Assembly: GCA_043782425.1 (NCBI GenBank)
Contig: JAYWAM010000350.1
Coordinates: 1 to 22,352, forward strand
Direction of reading: 5' to 3'
Source: JAYWAM01 sp043782425
GTDB taxonomy: Bacteria > Pseudomonadota > Gammaproteobacteria > Burkholderiales > Usitatibacteraceae
DNA: 22,352 bases
A program made the position numbers and the translations under genes. Shown piece by piece: positions 1-5,414 of this stretch. The notes beneath the pieces were generated by a model. It was not told where the DNA came from and made no database searches. It saw only the letters and a list, made by a program, of their open reading frames with translations. Positions within the stretch are counted from its first letter, which is position 1; each line of letters opens with the position of its first letter.

Positions 1-185
1 TTCGGAAGTTCCTGCTGCAGCACGAAGTCGAGCTGGATCGACACACCCTGTGCGATGGCGGCCTGCTTAATCTCGAGGCCGGTCGCGGTACGGTCGGGAA
101 GTTTGACGGGCCGCTCGTTCACCGTCACTTCGACCGGGTGGGTGTGCTTGCCTTGGTCCTGCTGGTGCTCGATTGCCTGTTCCAT
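1..185 (-). CDS. Multiubiquitin-domain protein (5' part only, runs off the left edge)
   Basis: This gene is not closed at the window edge; 61 codons are visible from an ATG at 185-183, preceded by an AAAGGAA ribosome site 7 nt upstream. The visible protein has a charged, His/Gln-rich N-terminus (about residues 1-16). A ubiquitin-like beta-grasp start follows: strand-turn-strand around VEVTVNERPVKLPD, helix around TGLEIKQAAIAQG, then a strand around LDFVLQQEL. This matches the pattern of the Pfam Multiubiquitin family as I know it. In bacteria such proteins are normally encoded with E1-like (ThiF), E2-like and JAB-type peptidase genes, which would lie further left outside the window. The gene is divergent from an XRE/ImmA pair and shares its promoter region. 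The role as a modifier or substrate in a ubiquitin-like pathway is inferred from family knowledge; number of repeats and C-terminus cannot be seen. Confidence 0.8.
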   Translation of the reverse strand, partial: MEQAIEHQQDQGKHTHPVEVTVNERPVKLPDRTATGLEIKQAAIAQGVSIQLDFVLQQELP

Positions 186-253
186 GTCAATTCCTTTGAA
201 AAATAGGTTGCTAAAAAGCCTCGCGATTGCTAAAGTGGAATCGCTTGATGCGC

Positions 254-282
254 AATGTACTACTTGCGTATAAGGTTGTCAA
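254..282 (-). promoter_or_regulatory. Sigma70-type promoter of the multiubiquitin gene
   Basis: Reading the minus strand, a perfect -35 TTGACA (282-277) is followed by a 17-nt spacer and a -10 TACATT (259-254). The start codon lies about 62 nt downstream of the expected transcription start, leaving a leader that contains two TTGCTA elements. This is the strongest promoter match in the region. Confidence 0.6.
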
Positions 283-292
283 TTGCTATTTA
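264..292 (+). promoter_or_regulatory. Promoter of the XRE-ImmA operon
   Basis: A -35 TTGCGT (264-269), 17-nt spacer and -10 TATTTA (287-292) precede the XRE gene. The -10 lies inside the TTGCTA/TAGCAA palindrome at 283-296, so binding there should block this promoter. A strong AGGAGG ribosome site (301-306) follows, 4 nt before the ATG at 311. Confidence 0.45.
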
Positions 293-296
293 GCAA
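283..296. promoter_or_regulatory. Palindromic operator TTGCTA-TT-TAGCAA, with extra half-sites at 208-213 and 227-232
   Basis: The sequence TTGCTATTTAGCAA has perfect 6-bp arms with a 2-bp centre. The same TTGCTA hexamer occurs at 208-213 and 227-232 in the leader of the divergent multiubiquitin gene; 207-215 and 290-298 form a perfect 9-bp inverted pair (GTTGCTAAA / TTTAGCAAC). The palindrome abuts the -35 of the minus-strand promoter and covers the -10 of the plus-strand one. The natural candidate to bind it is the XRE protein encoded directly downstream. Confidence 0.5.
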
Positions 297-310
297 CTAA
301 AGGAGGATAA

Positions 311-685
311 ATGTCTGATACAGACAAGGGTTTCCATGCTGAAGTGTTCTATGACGCCCTCGCCACCACCGTGAAAGCACGGCAACAAACATGGAAACAG
401 GTGAGCAAGGAAACAGGGGTGAGTCCATCTACATTAACGAGAATGGCACAAGGGCGGCGGCCGGATGCCGGAAGTCTTGCCGCGCTATCGGCGTGGGCGG
501 GAATTAATCCAGCCGACTTTGTGCGTATGCACAACAAACCAAAGACTTCGGAACCGTTGGTCGCGATCTCGGCGCTCCTCCGGGCGGACTCCAATCTGCG
601 GCCGGATGCCGCTAAGGCGCTTCAGGCCATTATCGAGACCGCATACGAATCGCTGAAAAAAGAACGGACGGGAACCAAAAAATGA
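311..685 (+). CDS. XRE-type helix-turn-helix regulator (CapH-like)
   Basis: A 124-residue protein with a Cro/C1-type HTH at about residues 16-70 (core TWKQVSKETGVSPSTLTRMA, then an ALSAWAGINPADF helix typical of XRE folds) and a C-terminal helical tail of about 50 residues (DAAKALQAIIETAYESLKKE). The start follows an AGGAGG site. Its stop overlaps the ATG of the metallopeptidase gene (ATGA, 682-685), so the two are translationally coupled. XRE/ImmA pairs are known as repressor plus inactivating protease, for example ImmR/ImmA of ICEBs1 and CapH/CapP of CBASS. Repression of itself and of the divergent multiubiquitin gene is inferred from the shared operator region. Which residue is cleaved, if any, cannot be told from the sequence. 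Confidence 0.85.
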   Translation: MSDTDKGFHAEVFYDALATTVKARQQTWKQVSKETGVSPSTLTRMAQGRRPDAGSLAALSAWAGINPADFVRMHNKPKTSEPLVAISALLRADSNLRPDAAKALQAIIETAYESLKKERTGTKK

Positions 686-1260
686 CGTTTCCGCGTGGCT
701 TCAAGTCAGAGGCGAACCGCATCTCTGTTCAAATGCGAATCGAACTGGGGCTTGAGCCTTACTCTCCCCTCTGCCCTTGGCGCCTCGCGGACTACCTTTC
801 GATTCCCGCAATCCCGCTACGCAAGCTTGCAGAAGAGAACCCCGCCATAGAAGGGGAGGTGAACTACCTTCTAAATGTCGATTCTGGAGTGTTCTCCGCC
901 ATCACGATTTTCGACGGCAGCTATCGCTTCATCGTACATAATGATGGCCATGCGCCTACCCGTCAGCGCGCAAATCTTGCGCACGAGCTGGCCCACGCGC
1001 TTTTGAATCACACTCCTCACCCGCCGTTCTGCAAACACGGCAGGCGCGTTTTCGATCGACAGCTTGAGGATGAAGCCAGCTGGCTCGGGCCCACGCTATT
1101 GGTGTCGAATGAGGCAGCGCAATGGGCGCTTCGCTTCGGAATGACCGAAGAAACGGCAGGGCTCCATTTCGGCGTGAGTAGGGATCTGATGCGCTTTCGC
1201 TTGAACAAGAGTGGTGCGGTACGATTGGCGAGCTACGGCAACCGTACTGTTAGAACGTGA
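682..1260 (+). CDS. ImmA/IrrE-family zinc metallopeptidase (CapP-like)
   Basis: A 192-residue protein with the zincin motif HELAH at residues 101-105, in the context QRANLAHELAHALLNH. A downstream EDEASWLGPTLL segment (about residues 129-140) supplies the likely third zinc ligand, E131. The N-terminal part (about 8-55) has the helical LG...P..PWRLADYLSIP start usual in the ImmA/IrrE family. A C-terminal helical segment resembles an HTH tail (TAGLHFGVSRDLMRFRLN). The family cleaves its partner HTH repressor to derepress a mobile element or defence operon. The 4-nt overlap with the XRE gene fits that partnership. The trigger (DNA damage, infection or another signal) is not evident. The catalytic call is firm; the substrate is inferred. 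Confidence 0.88.
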   Translation: MTFPRGFKSEANRISVQMRIELGLEPYSPLCPWRLADYLSIPAIPLRKLAEENPAIEGEVNYLLNVDSGVFSAITIFDGSYRFIVHNDGHAPTRQRANLAHELAHALLNHTPHPPFCKHGRRVFDRQLEDEASWLGPTLLVSNEAAQWALRFGMTEETAGLHFGVSRDLMRFRLNKSGAVRLASYGNRTVRT

Positions 1261-1289
1261 ATACCACCACAGAAGAATTTAAGGCACGC

Positions 1290-1316
1290 ATTTTCCGCAA
1301 AGTGCCCGCTCAGCTT
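1290..1316 (+). repeat. Left copy of a 27-bp imperfect direct repeat flanking the MNT-HEPN module
   Basis: Positions 1290-1303 (ATTTTCCGCAAAGT) and 1311-1316 (CAGCTT) are identical to 2492-2505 and 2513-2518 at the same spacing, about 22 of 27 matches. The two copies bracket the toxin-antitoxin pair at 1386-2439. It could be an insertion footprint or two scraps of one older gene. Confidence 0.45.
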
Positions 1317-1354
1317 GTAGGCAAAAAGGGGCCGTGGTTTTTTCCTGATCAAAC

Positions 1355-1384
1355 TGTTCTCAAATAAGCTACACTTGTTCTCAA
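1355..1384 (+). promoter_or_regulatory. Direct-repeat operator in front of the MNT gene
   Basis: The 9-mer TGTTCTCAA occurs at 1355-1363 and again at 1376-1384, 21 bp apart (two helical turns), the second copy ending one base before the ATG at 1386. A TACACT -10-like element lies between them (1370-1375). Transcription from it would start almost at the start codon, and no Shine-Dalgarno is visible, so the mRNA may be leaderless. The winged helix of the MNT protein is the obvious candidate binder. Confidence 0.45.
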
Positions 1385-1385
1385 T

Positions 1386-2015
1386 ATGAGATCGATTGCA
1401 TCCATACTTCGCCCACAGCTAGTAGAAGTTTTGTTTGGCGCTTATCGTCGGCAGATTCTGGCGTTGCTGTTGCTGCGTCCCGATGAAACGTTTTATGTGC
1501 GCGAGATCGCGCGGCTGACAGGCGTGTCGGCAGGTTCCTTGCATCGGGAATTGAAGCTCCTGACGGAGACCGGGCTGCTGCTGCGCACCGCGACGGGCAA
1601 TCAAGTGCGTTATCAGGCTGCGCGCGATTGTCCGATCTTTGATGAACTGGCCGGTATTTTCAGGAAGACGACGGGCATGGCCGACGTGCTGCGTGAGCTG
1701 CTGGCCCCACTGGAAAGCAGGATTGCGCTGGCCTTCGTCTTTGGCTCAGTCGCGCAGGGCAAGGCGCAGTCCACCAGCGACATCGATTTGCTGGTGATCG
1801 GGCCGGTTGCGTTTGCCAAGGTGGTTGAGGTGTGCCACGCCGGTTCGGCGCGGCTCGGCCGCGAGGTGAATCCGGTGGTGATGACAAAGGCGACGTTTCA
1901 ATCCAAGCATCGACAGGCTGAGCGCTTTGTGTCACGGGTCGCCCGTGAGCCGAAGATATTCGTGATAGGAGATGCCGGTGAGTTTGCAAAACTTGCTGAA
2001 GATCGGCCAGCTTAA
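1386..2015 (+). CDS. Winged-helix/MNT nucleotidyltransferase, predicted antitoxin of a HEPN toxin
   Basis: A 209-residue protein with two parts. Residues about 15-80 form a winged helix (TFYVREIARLTGVSAGSLHR, then LTETGLLLR..GNQVRYQ), the type seen at the N-terminus of MNT antitoxins. Residues about 110-180 form a minimal nucleotidyltransferase with the motif GS(120-121)...G..STSD132-I-D134. In MNT-HEPN pairs the MNT enzyme transfers nucleotides to the HEPN toxin and neutralises it. Here the wing probably also autoregulates via the TGTTCTCAA repeats just upstream. The next gene begins inside its 3' end in another frame, which couples the two. The antitoxin role is inferred from family and context; the nucleotidyltransferase motif is seen directly. 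Confidence 0.85.
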   Translation: MRSIASILRPQLVEVLFGAYRRQILALLLLRPDETFYVREIARLTGVSAGSLHRELKLLTETGLLLRTATGNQVRYQAARDCPIFDELAGIFRKTTGMADVLRELLAPLESRIALAFVFGSVAQGKAQSTSDIDLLVIGPVAFAKVVEVCHAGSARLGREVNPVVMTKATFQSKHRQAERFVSRVAREPKIFVIGDAGEFAKLAEDRPA

Positions 2016-2439
2016 GTCGCACCCGCCCGATGCCGGGGAGATCGAGCGTTTGCTCACTGCCGCGCGGCGCAACCTGCGCGATGCGCACGTCACAACCATC
2101 AGCCCCGAGACGCGTTTCGACGCGGCGTACAGGGCCATCATGCAAAGCGCACTGGCGGCACTGATGATGCACGGTTTCCGTCCCGATACGAACCGCCCAG
2201 GCCATCACATGACGGTGGTGCAAAGTCTGCCATTGACCGCTGGCTTGGACCCGAAACGCGTGGTGGTATTGGATGCCCTGCGCCGCCAGCGCAATGTCGC
2301 CGACTACACGGGCGATGATATTGACCATTCGACCGCTGACCACTGCATCGACGAGGCCAAACGTTTGATCGACGACGTTTTGGCATGGCGCAAGGTCAAC
2401 CGGGTTTCGCTGGTGCCGCCGAAAGACGGACACAACTGA
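1978..2439 (+). CDS. HEPN-domain protein, predicted RNase toxin paired with the MNT gene
   Basis: A protein of about 153 residues, all-helical in appearance, containing a HEPN-type active-site segment RRQRNVADYTGDD near residues 102-114. The canonical HEPN signature is R-x4-6-H, and relatives use RNxxxY-like forms; this one reads R-N-x-x-D-Y, so a conventional His is missing. Two starts are possible: ATG at 1972 or GTG at 1978. AGGAG (1967-1971) touches the ATG but is 6 nt from the GTG, and the GTG start gives the common family beginning (M)SLxNLLKIGQLK, so 1978 is preferred. The gene overlaps the MNT gene by 38 nt. HEPN partners of MNT proteins are ribonucleases acting on RNA in the cytoplasm; that activity is inferred. 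Confidence 0.8.
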   Translation: MSLQNLLKIGQLKSHPPDAGEIERLLTAARRNLRDAHVTTISPETRFDAAYRAIMQSALAALMMHGFRPDTNRPGHHMTVVQSLPLTAGLDPKRVVVLDALRRQRNVADYTGDDIDHSTADHCIDEAKRLIDDVLAWRKVNRVSLVPPKDGHN

Positions 2440-2659
2440 CCGTACCATTGAGTGGCCATGGCATTCCTTTGGAATCGGGCGGCGCTCACAAATTTTCCGC
2501 AAAGTCCTTGTCCAGCTTTCCGCTCCAGCCATTTTCGTCCCGAGGACCGCGCCAGTGCTTGTTTTTCAACAATTTCAAAGGGGCAAAAGCAAGTTCATTT
2601 GCTATATTCAAATAGCTTATAGGCGAGAAGCCGGTTGGTTTTCCGTCTGAGGTTCTCCA
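2440..2659. other. Gene-free stretch after the HEPN gene
   Basis: No convincing gene is seen here. It holds the right copy of the 27-bp direct repeat (2492-2518) and a small inverted pair GCTAT/ATAGC (2601-2605, 2612-2616). Short open frames on both strands have no recognisable domain. Base composition becomes AT-rich from about 2560 onward, leading into the promoter of the next gene. Confidence 0.5.
2492..2518 (+). repeat. Right copy of the 27-bp imperfect direct repeat flanking the MNT-HEPN module
   Basis: It matches 1290-1316 over 14 bases (ATTTTCCGCAAAGT) and a further 6 (CAGCTT) at constant spacing. Similarity stops on both sides. Confidence 0.45.
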
Positions 2660-2733
2660 TTCTCGAATTAAGAATATTGACAATAGCGCACATAAGAAAC
2701 TACCATTGCTAATCGACATTCTTAATTCAAGAA
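2660..2733 (+). promoter_or_regulatory. Promoter bracketed by two matching palindromic operators
   Basis: A perfect -35 TTGACA (2677-2682), an 18-nt spacer and -10 TACCAT (2701-2706) drive the winged-helix gene at 2743. Operator A, TTCTCGAATTAAGAAT (2660-2675), sits directly against the -35. Operator B, ATTCTTAATTCAAGAA (2718-2733), covers the transcript start. A and B are inverted copies with 15 of 16 bases matching, and each is itself near-palindromic (TTCTT..AAGAA). Centres are 58 bp apart. This layout fits looping or double-site autorepression. Confidence 0.6.
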
Positions 2734-2742
2734 TAAAGAACA

Positions 2743-3279
2743 ATGGCCAAAGTCATCAACCAGCAGTCCGCCCTTAAGCCCCAGGACCTCTTCGTGCTCT
2801 TGGCATTGCTGAGTCGCGGCGACGCGCCCTGCAACTACGCCGAACTCGCCGCCGCAACGGGGTTGGCGGCCTCTGCCGTGCATGCATCGCTGAAGCGCGC
2901 GGCCGAAGCGCGGCTGGTGAGCACGCACGACGGTTGGCCGCTGGTACTCAAATCGCAGTTGAAGGAATTTGTGTTGTACGGCGCGAAGTACGCGTTTCCG
3001 GCAGTGTGGGGTGCGCTCACGCGTGGCTTGCCGACGGGCTATGCGGCTGCGCCGCTAAATAAGATCATCGTCAGCTCAAGCGATCCCGTACCCGTATGGC
3101 CGCACCCGAACGGACCCGTGCGTGGGATGAGCCTGGCGCCGCTTTACCCTTCCGTGCCGGAAGCAGCCATGCGTGACGAGAAGCTCTACGCGATGCTCTC
3201 GCTCTTCGATGCGCTGCGTTCTGGCATGGCGCGCGAGCGTGAGGCGGCCAAGCGGCTGCTGGAGCCGTATTTCAAGTGA
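2743..3279 (+). CDS. Uncharacterised winged-helix (MarR-like) protein
   Basis: A 178-residue protein with an N-terminal winged HTH at about residues 14-65 (LFVLLALLSRGD, then YAELAAATGLAASAVHASLKRAAEARLV). A conserved-looking C-terminal part carries FVLYGAKYAFPAVWG, VWPHPNGPVRG, LAPLYPSVPEAA and DEKLYAMLSLFDALR. I recognise this as a widespread uncharacterised family, often found near nucleotidyltransferase toxin genes, but the function is unknown to me. The start follows the well-formed promoter and operators upstream. Ribosome-site support is weak (AAAGAA). The gene stands alone: the next genes begin 265 nt later behind their own promoter. Autoregulation is inferred from the twin palindromes. 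It could be the DNA-binding half of a toxin-antitoxin pair whose partner has been lost. Confidence 0.7.
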   Translation: MAKVINQQSALKPQDLFVLLALLSRGDAPCNYAELAAATGLAASAVHASLKRAAEARLVSTHDGWPLVLKSQLKEFVLYGAKYAFPAVWGALTRGLPTGYAAAPLNKIIVSSSDPVPVWPHPNGPVRGMSLAPLYPSVPEAAMRDEKLYAMLSLFDALRSGMAREREAAKRLLEPYFK

Positions 3280-3314
3280 GGATTGTTGGGTGACATTTCG
3301 CGGTTTGTTAGTAA

Positions 3315-3379
3315 AACCCTAGCACTGGTGCGATTCACAGGCCGAAAATGCCTGAAAGACCGCACCAGTGCTTGAGTTT
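3315..3379 (+). terminator. Long perfect hairpin after the winged-helix gene, probable terminator or structured element
   Basis: Perfect 12-bp arms AGCACTGGTGCG (3321-3332) and CGCACCAGTGCT (3361-3372) enclose a 28-nt loop. The loop contains a second stem, CAGGC (3338-3342) with GCCTG (3350-3354). An outer AAAC/GTTT pairing (3315-3318, 3376-3379) extends it. The T-tract after it is poor (TTGAGTTTATT), so a simple Rho-independent terminator is only one reading; a small RNA or recombination hairpin is another. Confidence 0.45.
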
Positions 3380-3497
3380 ATTAATCACGTTGCCGTCTTA
3401 TCCCTCGATTGCCGTCCACTTATTTGATTCGTCCATGTTTCATGGATTCATGTAATTTGTGGGCGCCTCATGATCTCTAGCTAGGCCGGAGTCCTAT

Positions 3498-3536
3498 TTG
3501 TCCATGTTTGACAGTTGTCCATGATTCATGGACAAT
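3498..3536 (+). promoter_or_regulatory. AbiE operon promoter with a 21-bp palindrome in its spacer
   Basis: A perfect -35 TTGACA (3508-3513), 17-nt spacer and -10 GACAAT (3531-3536) precede the ATG at 3545. A perfect palindrome fills the spacer: TTGTCCATGA (3515-3524), one central T, TCATGGACAA (3526-3535). An additional half-site TTGTCCATG lies at 3498-3506, and a related GTCCATG..CATGGAT pair at 3431-3446. Transcription would begin at about 3543, 1-3 nt before the start codon, and there is no Shine-Dalgarno. A leaderless mRNA repressed by AbiEi is therefore likely. Confidence 0.6.
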
Positions 3537-3544
3537 AATAAATT

Positions 3545-4576
3545 ATGGACACGCCAAACACCACCACTGAGCAAAATCTCCTCGATGCAGTGCTTGCGCG
3601 CCTGCATACGCTGGGCGTACAGGGCGTGATTGTCGAGCGCGAGCCAAACATGGGCCGCGGGCACACCAGGCCTGATGCGCTCGTTCGACTCAAACGGGGC
3701 AACGAAGATGTGTTGGTTACCGTGGAAGTCAAACGCGGGCTTCGGCCGGGCACCTTGGGCGCGACACTCATCCAACTGCAACGCATGGGCGAGACCGCCA
3801 TGCTGATGGCCGATTACGTCACGCCGCAACTCGCTGAACAATTGAAGGCACACAAAATCGCGTTCGCCGATGCGGCCGGCAATGCATATATCGAGCGGCC
3901 CGCTTGGCTGATCTGGGTAAAGGGCGAGAAGCCGACCGAGGGTGCCTATGCTCCCGAACAGAAAGGCCGCGCGTTTCAGGCAAGCGGGCTGCGCGTGCTG
4001 TTTGCGTTGCTCTGCAAACCTAAGCTGATAAATGAAAACTATCGTGCGATCGCGATAGAAGCGGGTGTGGCACATGGCACGGTCGGCTGGGTGATGGCGG
4101 AATTACCCGGCTTGGGATTTGTTGCCGAGATTGCCGGGAAGCGCCGATTGTTGCAACCCGAGCGCTTGCTTCAACAATGGGTGGAAGCCTACGCACGCAA
4201 GCTGCGCCCAAAGCTAATGCTGGGCCGCTATCAAGCCGATGGCAACGAGTGGCAAGCAACGATCAATCCCTTGAAATATGGCGCGGTGTGGGGGGGAGAG
4301 ACAGCGGCTGCAAGAATGACCAACATGCTCCGCCCCGAGACGACAACGTTGTACGTAAAAAAGCGCGAACCAACTCTATTGCATGCAGCACGCCTGAGGC
4401 CGAACCCGACCGGCAATGTTGAATTGGTCACACGCTTCTGGGAATTTGAGAACGAAAAGCCGGATCTGGCCCCTATGATTTTGGTATACGCGGATCTATT
4501 GGCCACCGGTGACGCTAGGTGTATTGAAGTGGCACGCGAACTGCATGGAGAAATCATTGCTCGATTTGGCCGATAA
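3545..4576 (+). CDS. AbiEi-family antitoxin of a type IV toxin-antitoxin system
   Basis: A 343-residue protein. The N-terminal region resembles a PD-(D/E)xK nuclease fold, with P43-D44 followed by E61-V62-K63 (RPDALVRL..VTVEVKRG). Next comes the family hallmark DAAGNAYIERPAWLIWVKG (about 113-131). A winged helix follows at about 145-200 (LRVLFALLCKP..NYRAIAIEAGVAHGTVGWVM..L), and then a C-terminal effector region of about 140 residues. AbiEi proteins bind palindromes to repress their operon and counteract the AbiEii nucleotidyltransferase. The palindrome in the promoter fits this. The toxin gene starts inside its 3' end (32-nt overlap). Whether the PD-(D/E)xK residues are catalytic is not known; they may be structural. 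Confidence 0.8.
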   Translation: MDTPNTTTEQNLLDAVLARLHTLGVQGVIVEREPNMGRGHTRPDALVRLKRGNEDVLVTVEVKRGLRPGTLGATLIQLQRMGETAMLMADYVTPQLAEQLKAHKIAFADAAGNAYIERPAWLIWVKGEKPTEGAYAPEQKGRAFQASGLRVLFALLCKPKLINENYRAIAIEAGVAHGTVGWVMAELPGLGFVAEIAGKRRLLQPERLLQQWVEAYARKLRPKLMLGRYQADGNEWQATINPLKYGAVWGGETAAARMTNMLRPETTTLYVKKREPTLLHAARLRPNPTGNVELVTRFWEFENEKPDLAPMILVYADLLATGDARCIEVARELHGEIIARFGR

Positions 4577-5414
4577 GAAAGACCTGCGGCCACTGGCGGC
4601 ACTCATCCGCGATCTTCGCGCGGCTGCGCCTGAGGCGGATGTCATGCTGGTTGGCGCGATGGCGCGTGATGTGCTGCTGCTACATGCATATGGAATTGAA
4701 TTACCGCGGGCGACAACGGATATTGACATCGCGCTGGCTGCGGACGACTGGGCTGCGTTTCACGAATTGCGCAATGCGCTACTGGCATCGGGAAAATTTG
4801 TCGCCCGAACGACGGCATTGCACAAGCTGGTTTATGTGGACCTCAATATCCCGATCGACCTCATTCCGTTTGAAGGTGTTGAAGATGACAAAGGGAACAT
4901 TACTTGGCCCCCGGAAAATGCAGAGGTGATGCGCTTGATCGGTTATCGCGAGGCGCGCGCGAGCGCGGCTACGGTAGGCCTGCCGTACGATCAGCAATTG
5001 ATGGTGGTTTCGCTACCCATGCTGGCGGTGCTGAAAGTATTTGTGTGGATTGAACGCCACCTGACCGAGCCGAGAAAAGATGCAAGGGACCTGGAGGCGA
5101 TACTGCGCCACTACCTTTATGCGGGTAATGATGATCGCCTCTATACAGAAGCCGCGCACCTGTTGGATAGCCCGACCTATGACTACGATCTGGCCGGCGC
5201 CTGGATGTGTGGGCGCGATGCGCGAAACACGCTTGAAGCCCAAAGCAATCGCACCCCGCAAATCGTTGCACAAATGAATACGATGCTTGATCGTGAGGCT
5301 GATCCAGATGGGCCGCTAAAGTATGTTGGCGAAGTACAAAGTGGCAACCCTGACCAAACAAGAAGCATGCTTGCGGCATTCGCCGCAGGCCTTAACCTGA
5401 AACCCACGCCATGA
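4545..5414 (+). CDS. AbiEii-family nucleotidyltransferase toxin
   Basis: A protein of about 289 residues from the ATG at 4545; a GTG at 4509 in the same frame would add 12 residues but lies deeper in the upstream gene. The nucleotidyltransferase core is visible: LVGAMARDVLL (about residues 34-44), then TTDIDIAL (about 55-62) with the catalytic-type D-x-D. A family-typical stretch PIDLIPFEGVED and a helical LKVFVWIERH..RKDARDLEAILRHY follow. AbiEii toxins modify RNA with nucleotides and arrest growth or abort phage infection. The gene overlaps antitoxin (32 nt) and hsdM (ATGA, 4 nt), so all three should be cotranscribed. The toxin assignment rests on motifs and on pairing with AbiEi. Confidence 0.82.
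   Translation: MEKSLLDLADKKDLRPLAALIRDLRAAAPEADVMLVGAMARDVLLLHAYGIELPRATTDIDIALAADDWAAFHELRNALLASGKFVARTTALHKLVYVDLNIPIDLIPFEGVEDDKGNITWPPENAEVMRLIGYREARASAATVGLPYDQQLMVVSLPMLAVLKVFVWIERHLTEPRKDARDLEAILRHYLYAGNDDRLYTEAAHLLDSPTYDYDLAGAWMCGRDARNTLEAQSNRTPQIVAQMNTMLDREADPDGPLKYVGEVQSGNPDQTRSMLAAFAAGLNLKPTP

Noticed and set aside
1660..2532. Minus-strand open frame of 290 codons opposite the MNT-HEPN pair
   Set aside because: It is antisense to two genes with catalytic motifs and shows no protein family pattern.
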